Source: an uncultured Muribaculaceae bacterium
GTDB taxonomy: Bacteria > Bacteroidota > Bacteroidia > Bacteroidales > Muribaculaceae
DNA: 33,980 nucleotides
Assembly: GCA_910584365.1 (NCBI GenBank)
Contig: CAJUAF010000026.1
Span: 1-33,980, forward strand
Direction: 5' to 3'
Made by a program: the position numbers and the translations under genes. The notes beneath the pieces were generated by a model. It was not told the origin of the DNA. It worked only from the letters and a program-made list of their open reading frames with translations, and made no database searches. How positions within the stretch are numbered: the stretch's first letter is position 1; each line of letters starts with the position of its first letter. Of the stretch, positions 7,059 to 14,274 are shown one piece after another.

Positions 7059-8219
7059 TTAGGCAAGGAAGCCCAGGAGGACACCGGCAGCAACAGCCGA
7101 ACCGATTACGCCGGCCACGTTGGGGCCCATGGCGTGCATCAGCAGGTAGTTGGAGGGATCGTACTCCAGGCCGAGGTTGTTGGAGATTCGGCTCGACATA
7201 GGCACGGCCGAAACTCCGGCGTTACCGATAAGCGGGTTGATTTTCTTCGACGACGGGAGGAAGAGGTTGAAGAACTTCACGAACAGCACGCCGGAGGCCG
7301 ACGCGATGATGAAGGCCATGAATCCCAGGGCGAAGATGAAGATGGTCTCCTTGGTGAGGAAGGTCGAGGCCTGGGTGGAGGCGCCGACGGTCATGCCCAG
7401 CAGGATGGTGACAATATCGGTAAGAGCGTTGGAGGCCGTCTTGGCCAGGCGGTTGGTCACACCGCACTCGCGGAGCAGGTTGCCGAAGAAGAGCATACCC
7501 AGCAGAGGAATACCCGAGGGAACCACGAAGCAGGTAAGCAGCAGACCGACAATCGGGAAGATGATTTTCTCGCTCTGGGCCACGGCGCGGGCGGGCTTCA
7601 TCTTTATCAGACGCTCATGCTTTGTGGTGAGCAGACGCATGATGGGAGGCTGGATTACCGGCACGAGAGCCATATAGCTGTAAGCCGAAACGGCGATGGC
7701 GCCCATCAGGTTGGGGGCCAGTTTCGACGACAGGAAGATGGCCGTGGGGCCGTCGGCGCCGCCGATGATGGCGATGGCTCCGGCCTGGTCGGGCATGAAG
7801 CCCAGCAGCAGAGCCACCATATATGCGCCGAAGATGCCGAACTGGGCGGCCGCTCCGACAAGCATCAGCTTGGGATTGGCAATCAGGGCGGTAAAGTCGG
7901 TCATGGCTCCGATGCCGAGGAAAATCAGCGGGGGATACCAGCCGGCGGACACACCTTTGTAGAGGATGTTCAGAACCGAGCCTTCCTCGTAAATGCCGAC
8001 TTCAAGGCCGGCGTCGGGATTGAAGGGGATGTTGCCGATGAGGATACCGAAGCCGATAGGCACCAGCAGCATGGGTTCAAAGTCCTTCTTGATAGCGAGC
8101 CAGATGAAAAAGAGGCCGACGCAGAGCATCACCAGGTGCTGCCACGTTGCGTTGGCAAAACCGGTCAGTTCCCAGAACTGGCCGATATTGCTGGCCATAA
8201 ATGATCCAAAATCGTTCAT
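7059..8219 (-). CDS. oadB: sodium-ion-translocating decarboxylase beta subunit
   Basis: This 386-residue polytopic membrane protein belongs to the OadB/MmdB/GcdB family. It carries the conserved GGADGPTAIF segment with D156, the aspartate used for Na+ coupling in the family. Also present are SAYSYMALVPVIQPPIMRLL, GMTVGASTQA and the near C-terminal GNAGVSAVPMSSR, another signature segment. It decarboxylates the carboxybiotin formed on the biotin carrier and pumps Na+ outwards. Length and motifs are normal, so it should be active. It is the last gene of the five-gene unit, 32 bp after the biotin carrier and just before a strong terminator. The alpha subunit and epimerase in the operon point to methylmalonyl-CoA rather than oxaloacetate as substrate. 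Confidence 0.97.
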   Translation of the reverse strand: MNDFGSFMASNIGQFWELTGFANATWQHLVMLCVGLFFIWLAIKKDFEPMLLVPIGFGILIGNIPFNPDAGLEVGIYEEGSVLNILYKGVSAGWYPPLIFLGIGAMTDFTALIANPKLMLVGAAAQFGIFGAYMVALLLGFMPDQAGAIAIIGGADGPTAIFLSSKLAPNLMGAIAVSAYSYMALVPVIQPPIMRLLTTKHERLIKMKPARAVAQSEKIIFPIVGLLLTCFVVPSGIPLLGMLFFGNLLRECGVTNRLAKTASNALTDIVTILLGMTVGASTQASTFLTKETIFIFALGFMAFIIASASGVLFVKFFNLFLPSSKKINPLIGNAGVSAVPMSSRISNNLGLEYDPSNYLLMHAMGPNVAGVIGSAVAAGVLLGFLA

Positions 8220-8251
8220 CAGTTGGTAATGGTATTAGTCTCGCCTTGGGA

Positions 8252-8686
8252 TTACGCGATGGTGAGCAGTACGGAGCCTTCCAGCACAGAGTCCCCCTTG
8301 TTGACTTCGATGGATTTCACAGTTCCGTCCACTCCGGCGCGGATGGAGTTCTCCATCTTCATGGCCTCGAGGACGACAACCTGGTCGGCGGCTTTGACGG
8401 CCTGCCCTACGGTAACATTGATTTCAAGAACCACACCGGGCAGCGGAGCCTTGACGGGAGTGCCTCCGGCGGCAGCCTTGGGCGCGGGCTTGGCGATGAC
8501 TTTCTCGCCGGAAGCCGTGCGGGGAGCGGCTGCGGGCTTTACTGATTTGATCGTGGGGGCTTTGGCCTTTTCCAGTTCAACCTTATAGGGGGTACCGTTG
8601 ACCTGTACTTCGGCAACGCCGTTTTCGATGTCGCCGATGCCTACCTTGTAGACGGTACCGTTGATTTTATATTTGTATTCTTTCAT
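8252..8686 (-). CDS. biotin carboxyl carrier subunit of the decarboxylase
   Basis: The 144 residues comprise a short N-terminal beta region (MKEYKYKINGTVYKVGIGDI), a Pro/Ala/Lys-rich flexible linker (about 41-78) and a C-terminal biotinyl domain (about 79-144). The biotin site is in VLEAMKMENSI, with the modified lysine at K110. It ferries carboxybiotin between the carboxyltransferase (MmdA) and the membrane beta subunit. The linker-plus-biotinyl layout is that of the gamma/delta carrier of Na+-pumping methylmalonyl-CoA decarboxylases. It is followed by oadB after 32 bp and preceded by the lamin-tail/OadG gene after 64 bp. Confidence 0.95.
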   Translation of the reverse strand: MKEYKYKINGTVYKVGIGDIENGVAEVQVNGTPYKVELEKAKAPTIKSVKPAAAPRTASGEKVIAKPAPKAAAGGTPVKAPLPGVVLEINVTVGQAVKAADQVVVLEAMKMENSIRAGVDGTVKSIEVNKGDSVLEGSVLLTIA

Positions 8687-8750
8687 TTTTTTGATGAGTG
8701 CTTAAAAAAGGGGTGATAAACGGAGGATGGGGGTCAGACACCGGGCGCCC

Positions 8751-9698
8751 TTAACGGCGGTTGGGCATCTGGCGGAGAGTGTAGATATGCGAACTCCAGG
8801 GCGAGTAAGCCTTGCGGACCTTATTGATGGTCAGCACGGAGCTTTCGCGGTCATGAGCGTCGAGATGGTCATGGAGCGCCATGGCGATAGCGGCGATTTC
8901 TTCGCCGGAATCCCCTTCGGGGTGTTCGTCGGGATGTATCTCTCCATAGCTGAGTCCCTGTGCCTCCATCTTCTTGCGCTGGGAACGGGCTGCGTTGAAG
9001 CGTGAGATGATGTAGAAACAGATGCTGAGCAGAATCAGGGCAGAGAAGACAATGCCCATCGCAGTAATAGTCATAGCGAAACCGTTTTCGTCTTTTTCTT
9101 TAAATTCTTCAATCTTGGGATTGGTGCCTTTGATTTTGTTGGCACTCCCGGGAGTGATGTAGGAGCCCTCGGTGTTGGAGCCGTCGCGAACGGACCAGTA
9201 GGCCTCTTCGGGGCGTCCGTCCCCCTTGTCGGCGCCTACACCGTCTTCGATGCGGGCGTAGGACTGGCCGGGCTTCAGCACCGGGACGGTCACACAGTCG
9301 ATCATCGTCTTGCCGTCGGCATCGAAGATGGCGATAGTGTTGGGCTTGTTCGGGTCAAGGGTGAAATTGACATGGAAAGTACCGTCAGTGGGGCGGTTGT
9401 CGGCCCAGAAAATCACGTGCTGACGCTTGGGAATCCGGGTCTTGACATCTCCCAGGGGGACAGGATAGAGGGTAGGTTTCGTGGTGTCGTTCGTCAGGAA
9501 GACACTCGAAATCTGCATGGAGGCATAGTTTGAGTTGAAAAGCTCGATCCAGGCCGAGTGGCGTCCGTATTCGTCAACGGCGTTGGAGTCGTTGAGAACC
9601 ATCACCTCGTTAATCTTCAGACCTTTGCGGGCCTGGGAGAACATCGGGGAGCAACCCAGCAGAACCAGGGCTGCCAGAAGCAATATCTTGCGTTTCAT
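8751..9698 (-). CDS. lamin-tail domain fused to an OadG-like decarboxylase gamma subunit
   Basis: This 315-residue protein has an unusual layout. Residues 1-22 are a signal sequence with a possible lipobox (VLLGC, C16). Residues about 27-187 look like a lamin-tail (LTD) immunoglobulin-type domain: GLKINEVMVLND, HSAWIELFNSNYASMQIS, FLTND and the ending GSYITPGSAN. Residues about 208-233 are one transmembrane helix (MTITAMGIVFSALILLSICF) in the style of OadG, the small gamma subunit that assembles Na+-pumping decarboxylases. A charged, probably cytoplasmic tail ends with SSHIYTLRQMPNRR. The LTD would then face the periplasm. Its place between mmdA and the biotin carrier is the usual place for OadG, supporting that role. 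What the outer domain does (anchoring, oligomerisation or ligand binding) is unknown. Confidence 0.88.
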   Translation of the reverse strand: MKRKILLLAALVLLGCSPMFSQARKGLKINEVMVLNDSNAVDEYGRHSAWIELFNSNYASMQISSVFLTNDTTKPTLYPVPLGDVKTRIPKRQHVIFWADNRPTDGTFHVNFTLDPNKPNTIAIFDADGKTMIDCVTVPVLKPGQSYARIEDGVGADKGDGRPEEAYWSVRDGSNTEGSYITPGSANKIKGTNPKIEEFKEKDENGFAMTITAMGIVFSALILLSICFYIISRFNAARSQRKKMEAQGLSYGEIHPDEHPEGDSGEEIAAIAMALHDHLDAHDRESSVLTINKVRKAYSPWSSHIYTLRQMPNRR

Positions 9699-9739
9699 GA
9701 ATCAGTTGTTGTAAGGTGAATCGCCGGTAACCGGAAGTG

Positions 9740-9771
9740 GCCCCGGACCGGCTTTCTGCCGGCTCCGGGGC
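9740..9771 (-). promoter_or_regulatory. intercistronic hairpin between mmdA and the lamin-tail/OadG gene
   Basis: Arms 9740-9752 and 9758-9771 can form a 13-bp GC-rich stem with a single bulged base (9763) and a 5-nt loop. No T-run follows on the minus strand, so it is not a standard terminator. It sits in the only sizeable gap (97 bp) inside the operon and could stabilise or attenuate mRNA to set subunit ratios (inference). Confidence 0.6.
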
Positions 9772-9795
9772 GCTTTCCGTATGAAGCGCAATATA

Positions 9796-11349
9796 TTACA
9801 GGGGAATGTTGCCGTGTTTCTTCGCGGGGTTGGTGACGCGCTTTGTAGCGAGCTGCTGGAGGGCGCGGATCACGCGGAAACGGGTATTGCGGGGTTCGAT
9901 GATGTCATCGATGTAACCGTACTTGGCCGCGTTGTAGGGGTTGCAGAAGAGTTCGTTGTATTCGGCTTCCTTCTCCTTGAGTACCTTTGCGGGATCGTCC
10001 GAAGCCTTGGCTTCCTTGGCATAGAGTACTTCGACGGCGCCTGCGCCACCCATTACGGCGATTTCAGCCGAGGGCCATGCGTAGTTCATGTCGCCGCGGA
10101 GCTGCTTGCAGCTCATCACGATGTGGCTGCCGCCGTAGCTCTTGCGGAGGGTTACGGTCACCTTGGGCACGGTAGCTTCTCCGTAGGCATAGAGAAGTTT
10201 GGCGCCGTGGAGGATCACTCCGTTGTATTCCTGGCCGGTTCCGGGGAGGAATCCGGGGACATCCACCAGGGTTACCAGGGGGATATTGAAGGCGTCGCAG
10301 AAGCGGACGAAGCGGGCACCCTTGCGGGAGGCGTTCGAGTCGAGTACGCCGGCCAGCACTTTGGGCTGATTGGCGACGATACCTACCGAGCGGCCGTTGA
10401 AGCGTGCGAAGCCGATGATGATGTTCTTGGCGTAATCGCGCTGGATTTCAAGGAATTCGCCGTTGTCGACGATGGCGCCGATTACCTGATACATATCGTA
10501 GGGGCGGTTGGGGCTCTCGGGTACGATTTCGTTCAGAAGATCCTCGGTGCGGTCGATGGGGTCGTTACATTCCGTTGCCGGAGCGTCCTCGAGGTTGTTG
10601 CTGGGGATATAGCTGAAGAGCTTGCGCACAATCTTGATGGCTTCTTCGCCGTCCTCGGCTGCGAAGTGGGCCACGCCGCTCTTGGTTGCGTGTACCGTGG
10701 CGCCTCCGAGGTCTTCCTGGGTGACATCCTCGCCGGTAACGGTCTTCACTACCTTCGGGCCGGTGAGGAACATATAGCTGATTCCCTTGGCCATGATGGT
10801 GAAGTCGGTCAGGGCCGGAGAGTAAACGGCTCCGCCGGCGCAGGGACCGAGGATTGCGGAAATCTGGGGAATCACACCAGAAGCGAGGATATTGCGCTGG
10901 AAAATCTCGGCATATCCGGCCAGGGCGTTGATACCCTCCTGGATACGTGCGCCACCCGAGTCGTTAAGGCCGATTACGGGTGCGCCCATTTCCATTGCCA
11001 GGTCCATGATCTTGCAGATCTTCAGGGCCATGGTCTCCGAAAGGGATCCGCCGAAGACGGTGAAGTCCTGGGCGAAGACATAGACCAGACGTCCTTCGAT
11101 TGTTCCGTAGCCGGTAACGACGCCGTCGCCGAGGAAAGATTTCTTTTCCTGACCGAAATTATGGCAGCGGTGGGTTACGAACATATCCAGTTCCTCGAAA
11201 GAACCTTCGTCCAGAAGCTGGGCGATACGTTCGCGGGCTGTGTATTTGCCTCTTTCGTGCTGCTTGGCGATAGCCTTTTCGCCGCCGCCCAGACGGGCCT
11301 GTTCGCGCTTGGCTATCAGTTCCTGTATTTTTTCAAGCTGACTGCTCAT
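9796..11349 (-). CDS. mmdA: methylmalonyl-CoA decarboxylase alpha subunit (carboxyltransferase)
   Basis: This 517-residue protein belongs to the acyl-CoA carboxylase beta/carboxyltransferase family. The two crotonase-like halves show LNDSGGARIQEGINAL (about 128-143) and LGPCAGGAVYSPAL (about 167-180) in the first half. In the second half are VDVPGFLPGTGQEY, SYGGSHIVMSCK and YAWPSAEIAVMGGAGAV. It moves the carboxyl group from (S)-methylmalonyl-CoA to biotin, giving propionyl-CoA. The family also includes propionyl-CoA carboxylase beta subunits, but the neighbouring epimerase, biotin carrier, OadG-like and oadB genes favour the sodium-pumping decarboxylase in the succinate-to-propionate route. 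It follows the epimerase gene by 35 bp, and its start MSSQLEKIQE is the usual one. Confidence 0.96.
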   Translation of the reverse strand: MSSQLEKIQELIAKREQARLGGGEKAIAKQHERGKYTARERIAQLLDEGSFEELDMFVTHRCHNFGQEKKSFLGDGVVTGYGTIEGRLVYVFAQDFTVFGGSLSETMALKICKIMDLAMEMGAPVIGLNDSGGARIQEGINALAGYAEIFQRNILASGVIPQISAILGPCAGGAVYSPALTDFTIMAKGISYMFLTGPKVVKTVTGEDVTQEDLGGATVHATKSGVAHFAAEDGEEAIKIVRKLFSYIPSNNLEDAPATECNDPIDRTEDLLNEIVPESPNRPYDMYQVIGAIVDNGEFLEIQRDYAKNIIIGFARFNGRSVGIVANQPKVLAGVLDSNASRKGARFVRFCDAFNIPLVTLVDVPGFLPGTGQEYNGVILHGAKLLYAYGEATVPKVTVTLRKSYGGSHIVMSCKQLRGDMNYAWPSAEIAVMGGAGAVEVLYAKEAKASDDPAKVLKEKEAEYNELFCNPYNAAKYGYIDDIIEPRNTRFRVIRALQQLATKRVTNPAKKHGNIPL

Positions 11350-11384
11350 TTATGTTTGTTATATGGTTTCTGTGAATTGGCTGA

Positions 11385-11807
11385 TTATTTCTTGCGGGGA
11401 TCCTCGCAGAGTTCCACCAGGGTGCCGACGGTGGATTTGGGGTGAAGGAAAGCGATGTTGAGGCCTTCGGCGCCTTTGCGGGGGGCCTTGTCGATGAGGC
11501 GGCAACCTTTCTCCTCGGCTTCGGCCAGGGCGTTGGCCACGCCGTCCTCTACGGCGAATGCCACGTGCTGGATGCCCCCGCGGCCGCCGTTGTTGGCGAT
11601 GAACTTGGAGATGGCGCTCTCGGGAGCGGTTCCTTCGAGAAGCTCGATTTTGGTCTGGCCTACCTGGAAGAACGCAGTCTTCACTTTCTGGTCCTCAACT
11701 TCTTCAACGGCAAAACATTTAAGGCCGAGAATGTTCTCGTAGAAGGGAATAGCTTCCTCCAGGGAGGGGACTGCTATCCCGATGTGTTCGATATGGCTGA
11801 TATCCAT
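11385..11807 (-). CDS. mce: methylmalonyl-CoA epimerase
   Basis: The 140-residue protein has two glyoxalase/VOC beta-alpha-beta-beta-beta units. The first opens with ISHIEHIGIAVPSLEEAIPF (metal-ligand histidine near residue 8), the second contains GGIQHVAFAVEDG with the second histidine, and the C-terminal strand TVGTLVELCED supplies the glutamate ligand. It interconverts (R)- and (S)-methylmalonyl-CoA, linking the B12-dependent mutase product to the decarboxylase. As first gene of the operon it fixes the pathway assignment. The probable -7 box is about 90 bp upstream, with a GC-rich hairpin in the leader. Confidence 0.96.
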   Translation of the reverse strand: MDISHIEHIGIAVPSLEEAIPFYENILGLKCFAVEEVEDQKVKTAFFQVGQTKIELLEGTAPESAISKFIANNGGRGGIQHVAFAVEDGVANALAEAEEKGCRLIDKAPRKGAEGLNIAFLHPKSTVGTLVELCEDPRKK

Positions 11808-11849
11808 AATAAGAAATTATAAAGATGGTTTTACTTTACTTTGTACATA

Positions 11850-11880
11850 CCGGGAAGAGGGCGCCAGAGCGCCGGCCCGG
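11850..11880 (-). promoter_or_regulatory. hairpin in the leader of the mce operon
   Basis: Nested pairings CCGGG/CCCGG (11850-11854 with 11876-11880) and GGCGC/GCGCC (11860-11864 with 11869-11873) can form a GC-rich structure between the -7 box and the mce start. There is no T-run. It does not match a riboswitch I recognise. Confidence 0.4.
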
Positions 11881-11896
11881 ATTTTCTTTCATGCCA

Positions 11897-11904
11897 CAAA
11901 TTTA
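11897..11904 (-). promoter_or_regulatory. -7 box of the mce-oadB operon
   Basis: TAAATTTG on the minus strand, 90 bp before the mce start, matches TAnnTTTG. A TTTG lies upstream but only 12 bp away, not the usual 19-21. This gap (11808-12095) separates two divergent units and holds no gene. Confidence 0.5.
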
Positions 11905-11978
11905 GCAATTAAAAAACAAATATCTCCGTTTTTTGGAAAAAAACTTTGGCGACGGTAGGGAAACTCGGCGGGATTGCT

Positions 11979-11986
11979 TAACTTTG
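11979..11986 (+). promoter_or_regulatory. -7 box upstream of the DUF4924 gene
   Basis: TAACTTTG on the plus strand, 110 bp before the start codon, matches TAnnTTTG. No -33 element is evident. The leader contains a possible hairpin (GCGCCTT at 12005-12011 with AAGGCGC at 12025-12031). Confidence 0.5.
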
Positions 11987-12095
11987 CCCCGCATATCGGC
12001 GCGGGCGCCTTGCTGTTTTCAATAAAGGCGCGGCCGCAGAGGGAAATCAGAATGGCTCCGCCGGTTGTTATGTTGTTATACAGAAATTCAGAACT

Positions 12096-12665
12096 ATGAT
12101 TATAGCATCGAAAAAACGTAAGGAGAATATCGCGGAATACATATTATATATGTGGCAGGTAGAGGATATGATCCGGGCCAATGACTGCGACATCGACAGG
12201 ATCTCCGCCAACATAATCAGCCGTTTCAATCTCGACGAGGCCCAGCGCCGGGAGATGACCCAGTGGTATGAGTCGCTTATCGACATGATGCGCCGCGAGA
12301 GGGTGACCCAGAGCGGTCATCTTCAGATCAACCGCAACATCCTCAACCAGCTTGTCCAGCTCCACCAGGCCCTCCTGGCCGACCCGGAGTTCCCGGACTA
12401 CACCGCCGAGTTCTACCGCGCGTTGCCCTATATCGTCGAACTCCGCTCCAAGGCCGGCGACGGCAAGGTCGGGGAAATCGAGACCTGCTTCACCGCTCTC
12501 TACGGGATGCTGATGATGCGTCTTCAGAAAAAAGAGATTTCTCCCGAGACTCAGGCGGCTATCGACAGCATATCGCACTTTATCGCCACGCTTTCCCGCA
12601 ATTTCCATCTCGACGAGGAGGACAAGCTTTTCAAACACAGCGACGACACCCCCGAAAAGAAATAA
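12096..12665 (+). CDS. DUF4924-family protein
   Basis: This 189-residue, all-helical, soluble protein begins MIIASKKRKENIAEYILYMW, the conserved opening I associate with the Bacteroidota family DUF4924. Further helices include LDEAQRREMTQWYESLIDMM, INRNILNQLVQLHQALLADP and a C-terminal segment ending KLFKHSDDTPEKK. The biochemical function is unknown. It is 39 bp from the NUDIX gene on the same strand and in a neighbourhood with rfbD and prfC that recurs in Bacteroidales, so it may share their transcription. There is no signal peptide, so it should be cytoplasmic. Confidence 0.85.
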   Translation: MIIASKKRKENIAEYILYMWQVEDMIRANDCDIDRISANIISRFNLDEAQRREMTQWYESLIDMMRRERVTQSGHLQINRNILNQLVQLHQALLADPEFPDYTAEFYRALPYIVELRSKAGDGKVGEIETCFTALYGMLMMRLQKKEISPETQAAIDSISHFIATLSRNFHLDEEDKLFKHSDDTPEKK

Positions 12666-12704
12666 TGTGCCACCGGCCTGTAATCCTTATCCGCATCCCG
12701 CACA

Positions 12705-13241
12705 ATGGAAAAATGGAAGACCCTTTCGAGTGAATATCTTTTCCGGCGCCCCTGGCTGACCGTGCGCAAGGACCGCCTGCAGCTTCCCGACGGGAGGGTG
12801 CATGACGAATATTATGTCCTGGAATATCCTACATGGGTGAATGTCATCGCTATTACGCGCGACGGCCGTTTTGTGATGGTACGGCAGTACCGCCACGGAC
12901 TCGACGATATTTTTACCGAACTTGTGGCCGGAGTCGCCGAGGAGGGGGAGGAACCTCTGCAGGCCGGCCGCCGGGAACTCATGGAAGAGACCGGCTACGG
13001 CAACGGGTGGTGGGAACTCCTGACTGTAATCTGCGGCAACCCCGGCAGCACCAATAACCTTACTTACTGCTTCATCGCCCGCGACGTGGAGCCTGTCGGC
13101 GAACGCCATCTCGACGCCACGGAGGATATCGAAGTCTGCCTGCTCTCTCGCGACGAGGTTTACGGAATGCTTCTTGAGGATCGTGTCAAGCAGGCTCTGA
13201 TGGCCGCTCCTCTCTGGAAATATTTCGCCCTGGAGCGCTGA
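12705..13241 (+). CDS. NUDIX hydrolase, ADP-ribose-pyrophosphatase-like
   Basis: The 178 residues carry a complete Nudix box: G, five residues, E, seven residues, then RELMEETGY (beginning in ELVAGVAEEGEEPLQAGR). The N-terminal part, SSEYLFRRPWLTVRKDRLQL followed by the strand VNVIAITRDGRFVMVRQYRH, resembles the ADP-ribose pyrophosphatase branch, including the VRQYR segment. The likely reaction is hydrolysis of a nucleoside-diphosphate sugar to AMP plus sugar phosphate; the exact substrate is not readable. It follows the DUF4924 gene by 39 bp and precedes rfbD, which has its own promoter. Confidence 0.92.
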   Translation: MEKWKTLSSEYLFRRPWLTVRKDRLQLPDGRVHDEYYVLEYPTWVNVIAITRDGRFVMVRQYRHGLDDIFTELVAGVAEEGEEPLQAGRRELMEETGYGNGWWELLTVICGNPGSTNNLTYCFIARDVEPVGERHLDATEDIEVCLLSRDEVYGMLLEDRVKQALMAAPLWKYFALER

Positions 13242-13286
13242 CGGCCGCGCAAGGGTACAGCTGGAAGCGGATGGAGGGCTCTGCCG

Positions 13287-13317
13287 TTGGCGGTTTGCAA
13301 AAAAATGAGTAACTTTG
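13287..13317 (+). promoter_or_regulatory. promoter of rfbD-prfC
   Basis: TTGG (13287-13290), a 19-bp spacer and TAACTTTG (13310-13317) match the Bacteroidota -33/-7 pattern, 37 bp before the rfbD start codon. Confidence 0.75.
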
Positions 13318-13354
13318 CGGTCTGAAAAGAAAAACTCTGCAAATTTATTTTATT

Positions 13355-14212
13355 ATGAAGATACTTATTACCGGGGCCAACGGGCAATTGGGCAATGAAT
13401 TGCGCAATCTGCTTGAGAAAGAGATGCCCGGAATCACCCTATACGCCGACCGAGACGAGCTTGACCTCACTGACGGAAAGGCCGTCGAGGCGTTCATCCT
13501 CGACAACGACATCACCCATATCGTGAACTGCGCCGCCTATACGGCCGTCGACCGCGCCGAAGAGGAAAAACGCCAGTGTGCGGCCGTCAACATCGACGCG
13601 GTGAAGAACCTCGCGATGGCCGCCGACGCCAACGGGGCCAAGATCATACATATCTCCACCGACTATGTATTCGACGGCACCAACCACCGCCCCTACAAGG
13701 AGAGCGACAAGGTGAACCCCATCTCGCAGTACGGTACCACCAAACGCCAGGGGGAAACCTCGCTGCTTGCTCTCGCTCCCGAGAGCATCATTATCCGCAC
13801 GGCATGGCTCTATTCATCCTACGGCAATAACTTCATCAAGACCATGCTGCGCCTGGCCGACAGCCAGAAGGAAGTGCGCGTCGTCTGCGACCAGATAGGC
13901 ACTCCGACCTACGCCCGCGACCTGGCCCGCGCCATCCTCCGGATTCTCCGCTCGCATCAGTGGGTAGCCGGAATTTTCCACTTTACCGACGAGGGTGTGG
14001 CTTCCTGGTATGATTTCGCCCATGCCATTTACCGCATCGCCGGAAAGAAGGTGAAGCTGACTCCCATCCCCACCGAGGATTTCCCAACGCCCGCCACCCG
14101 TCCGGCCTACTCCGTCCTCGACCGTTCCCGGATCAAGGCCACCTACGGCGTGGAGATTCCCCACTGGGAGGAATCCCTTGAGGACTGCATGAAAATCATG
14201 CTCGCCCGATAA
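13355..14212 (+). CDS. rfbD: dTDP-4-dehydrorhamnose reductase
   Basis: The 285-residue protein is an extended short-chain dehydrogenase. Its N-terminal NAD(P)-binding loop is ITGANGQLGNELRN (from about residue 5), followed by VNCAAYTAVDRAE, STDYVFDG and the catalytic Tyr-x-x-x-Lys in YGTTKRQGE (Y126, K130). The C-terminal substrate-binding part includes WYDFAHAIYRIAG and RPAYSVLDRSRIK. It performs the last step to dTDP-L-rhamnose. The rfbA, B and C partners are not in this window, so it stands apart from a sugar-nucleotide cluster and pairs with prfC 62 bp downstream. Confidence 0.96.
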   Translation: MKILITGANGQLGNELRNLLEKEMPGITLYADRDELDLTDGKAVEAFILDNDITHIVNCAAYTAVDRAEEEKRQCAAVNIDAVKNLAMAADANGAKIIHISTDYVFDGTNHRPYKESDKVNPISQYGTTKRQGETSLLALAPESIIIRTAWLYSSYGNNFIKTMLRLADSQKEVRVVCDQIGTPTYARDLARAILRILRSHQWVAGIFHFTDEGVASWYDFAHAIYRIAGKKVKLTPIPTEDFPTPATRPAYSVLDRSRIKATYGVEIPHWEESLEDCMKIMLAR

Positions 14213-14274
14213 CCGTAACCATCTCCCGGAAATTCCGGTAATTCAGCAATAAACCAACATATATTCCCCCTGGA

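Noticed and set aside
7134..8204. 356-codon open frame antisense to oadB
   Set aside because: Rich in His, Gly, Gln and Asp without a fold; it is the complement of membrane-helix codons.
9781..11445. 554-codon open frame antisense to mmdA
   Set aside because: Runs opposite a well-supported carboxyltransferase gene; composition (many Val, Gly, Ala, Asp) is that of a shadow frame.
11808..12095. possible cobalamin riboswitch upstream of mce
   Set aside because: A B12-linked pathway made this worth checking, but the leader is about 85 nt, too short for that riboswitch, and no B12-box is seen.
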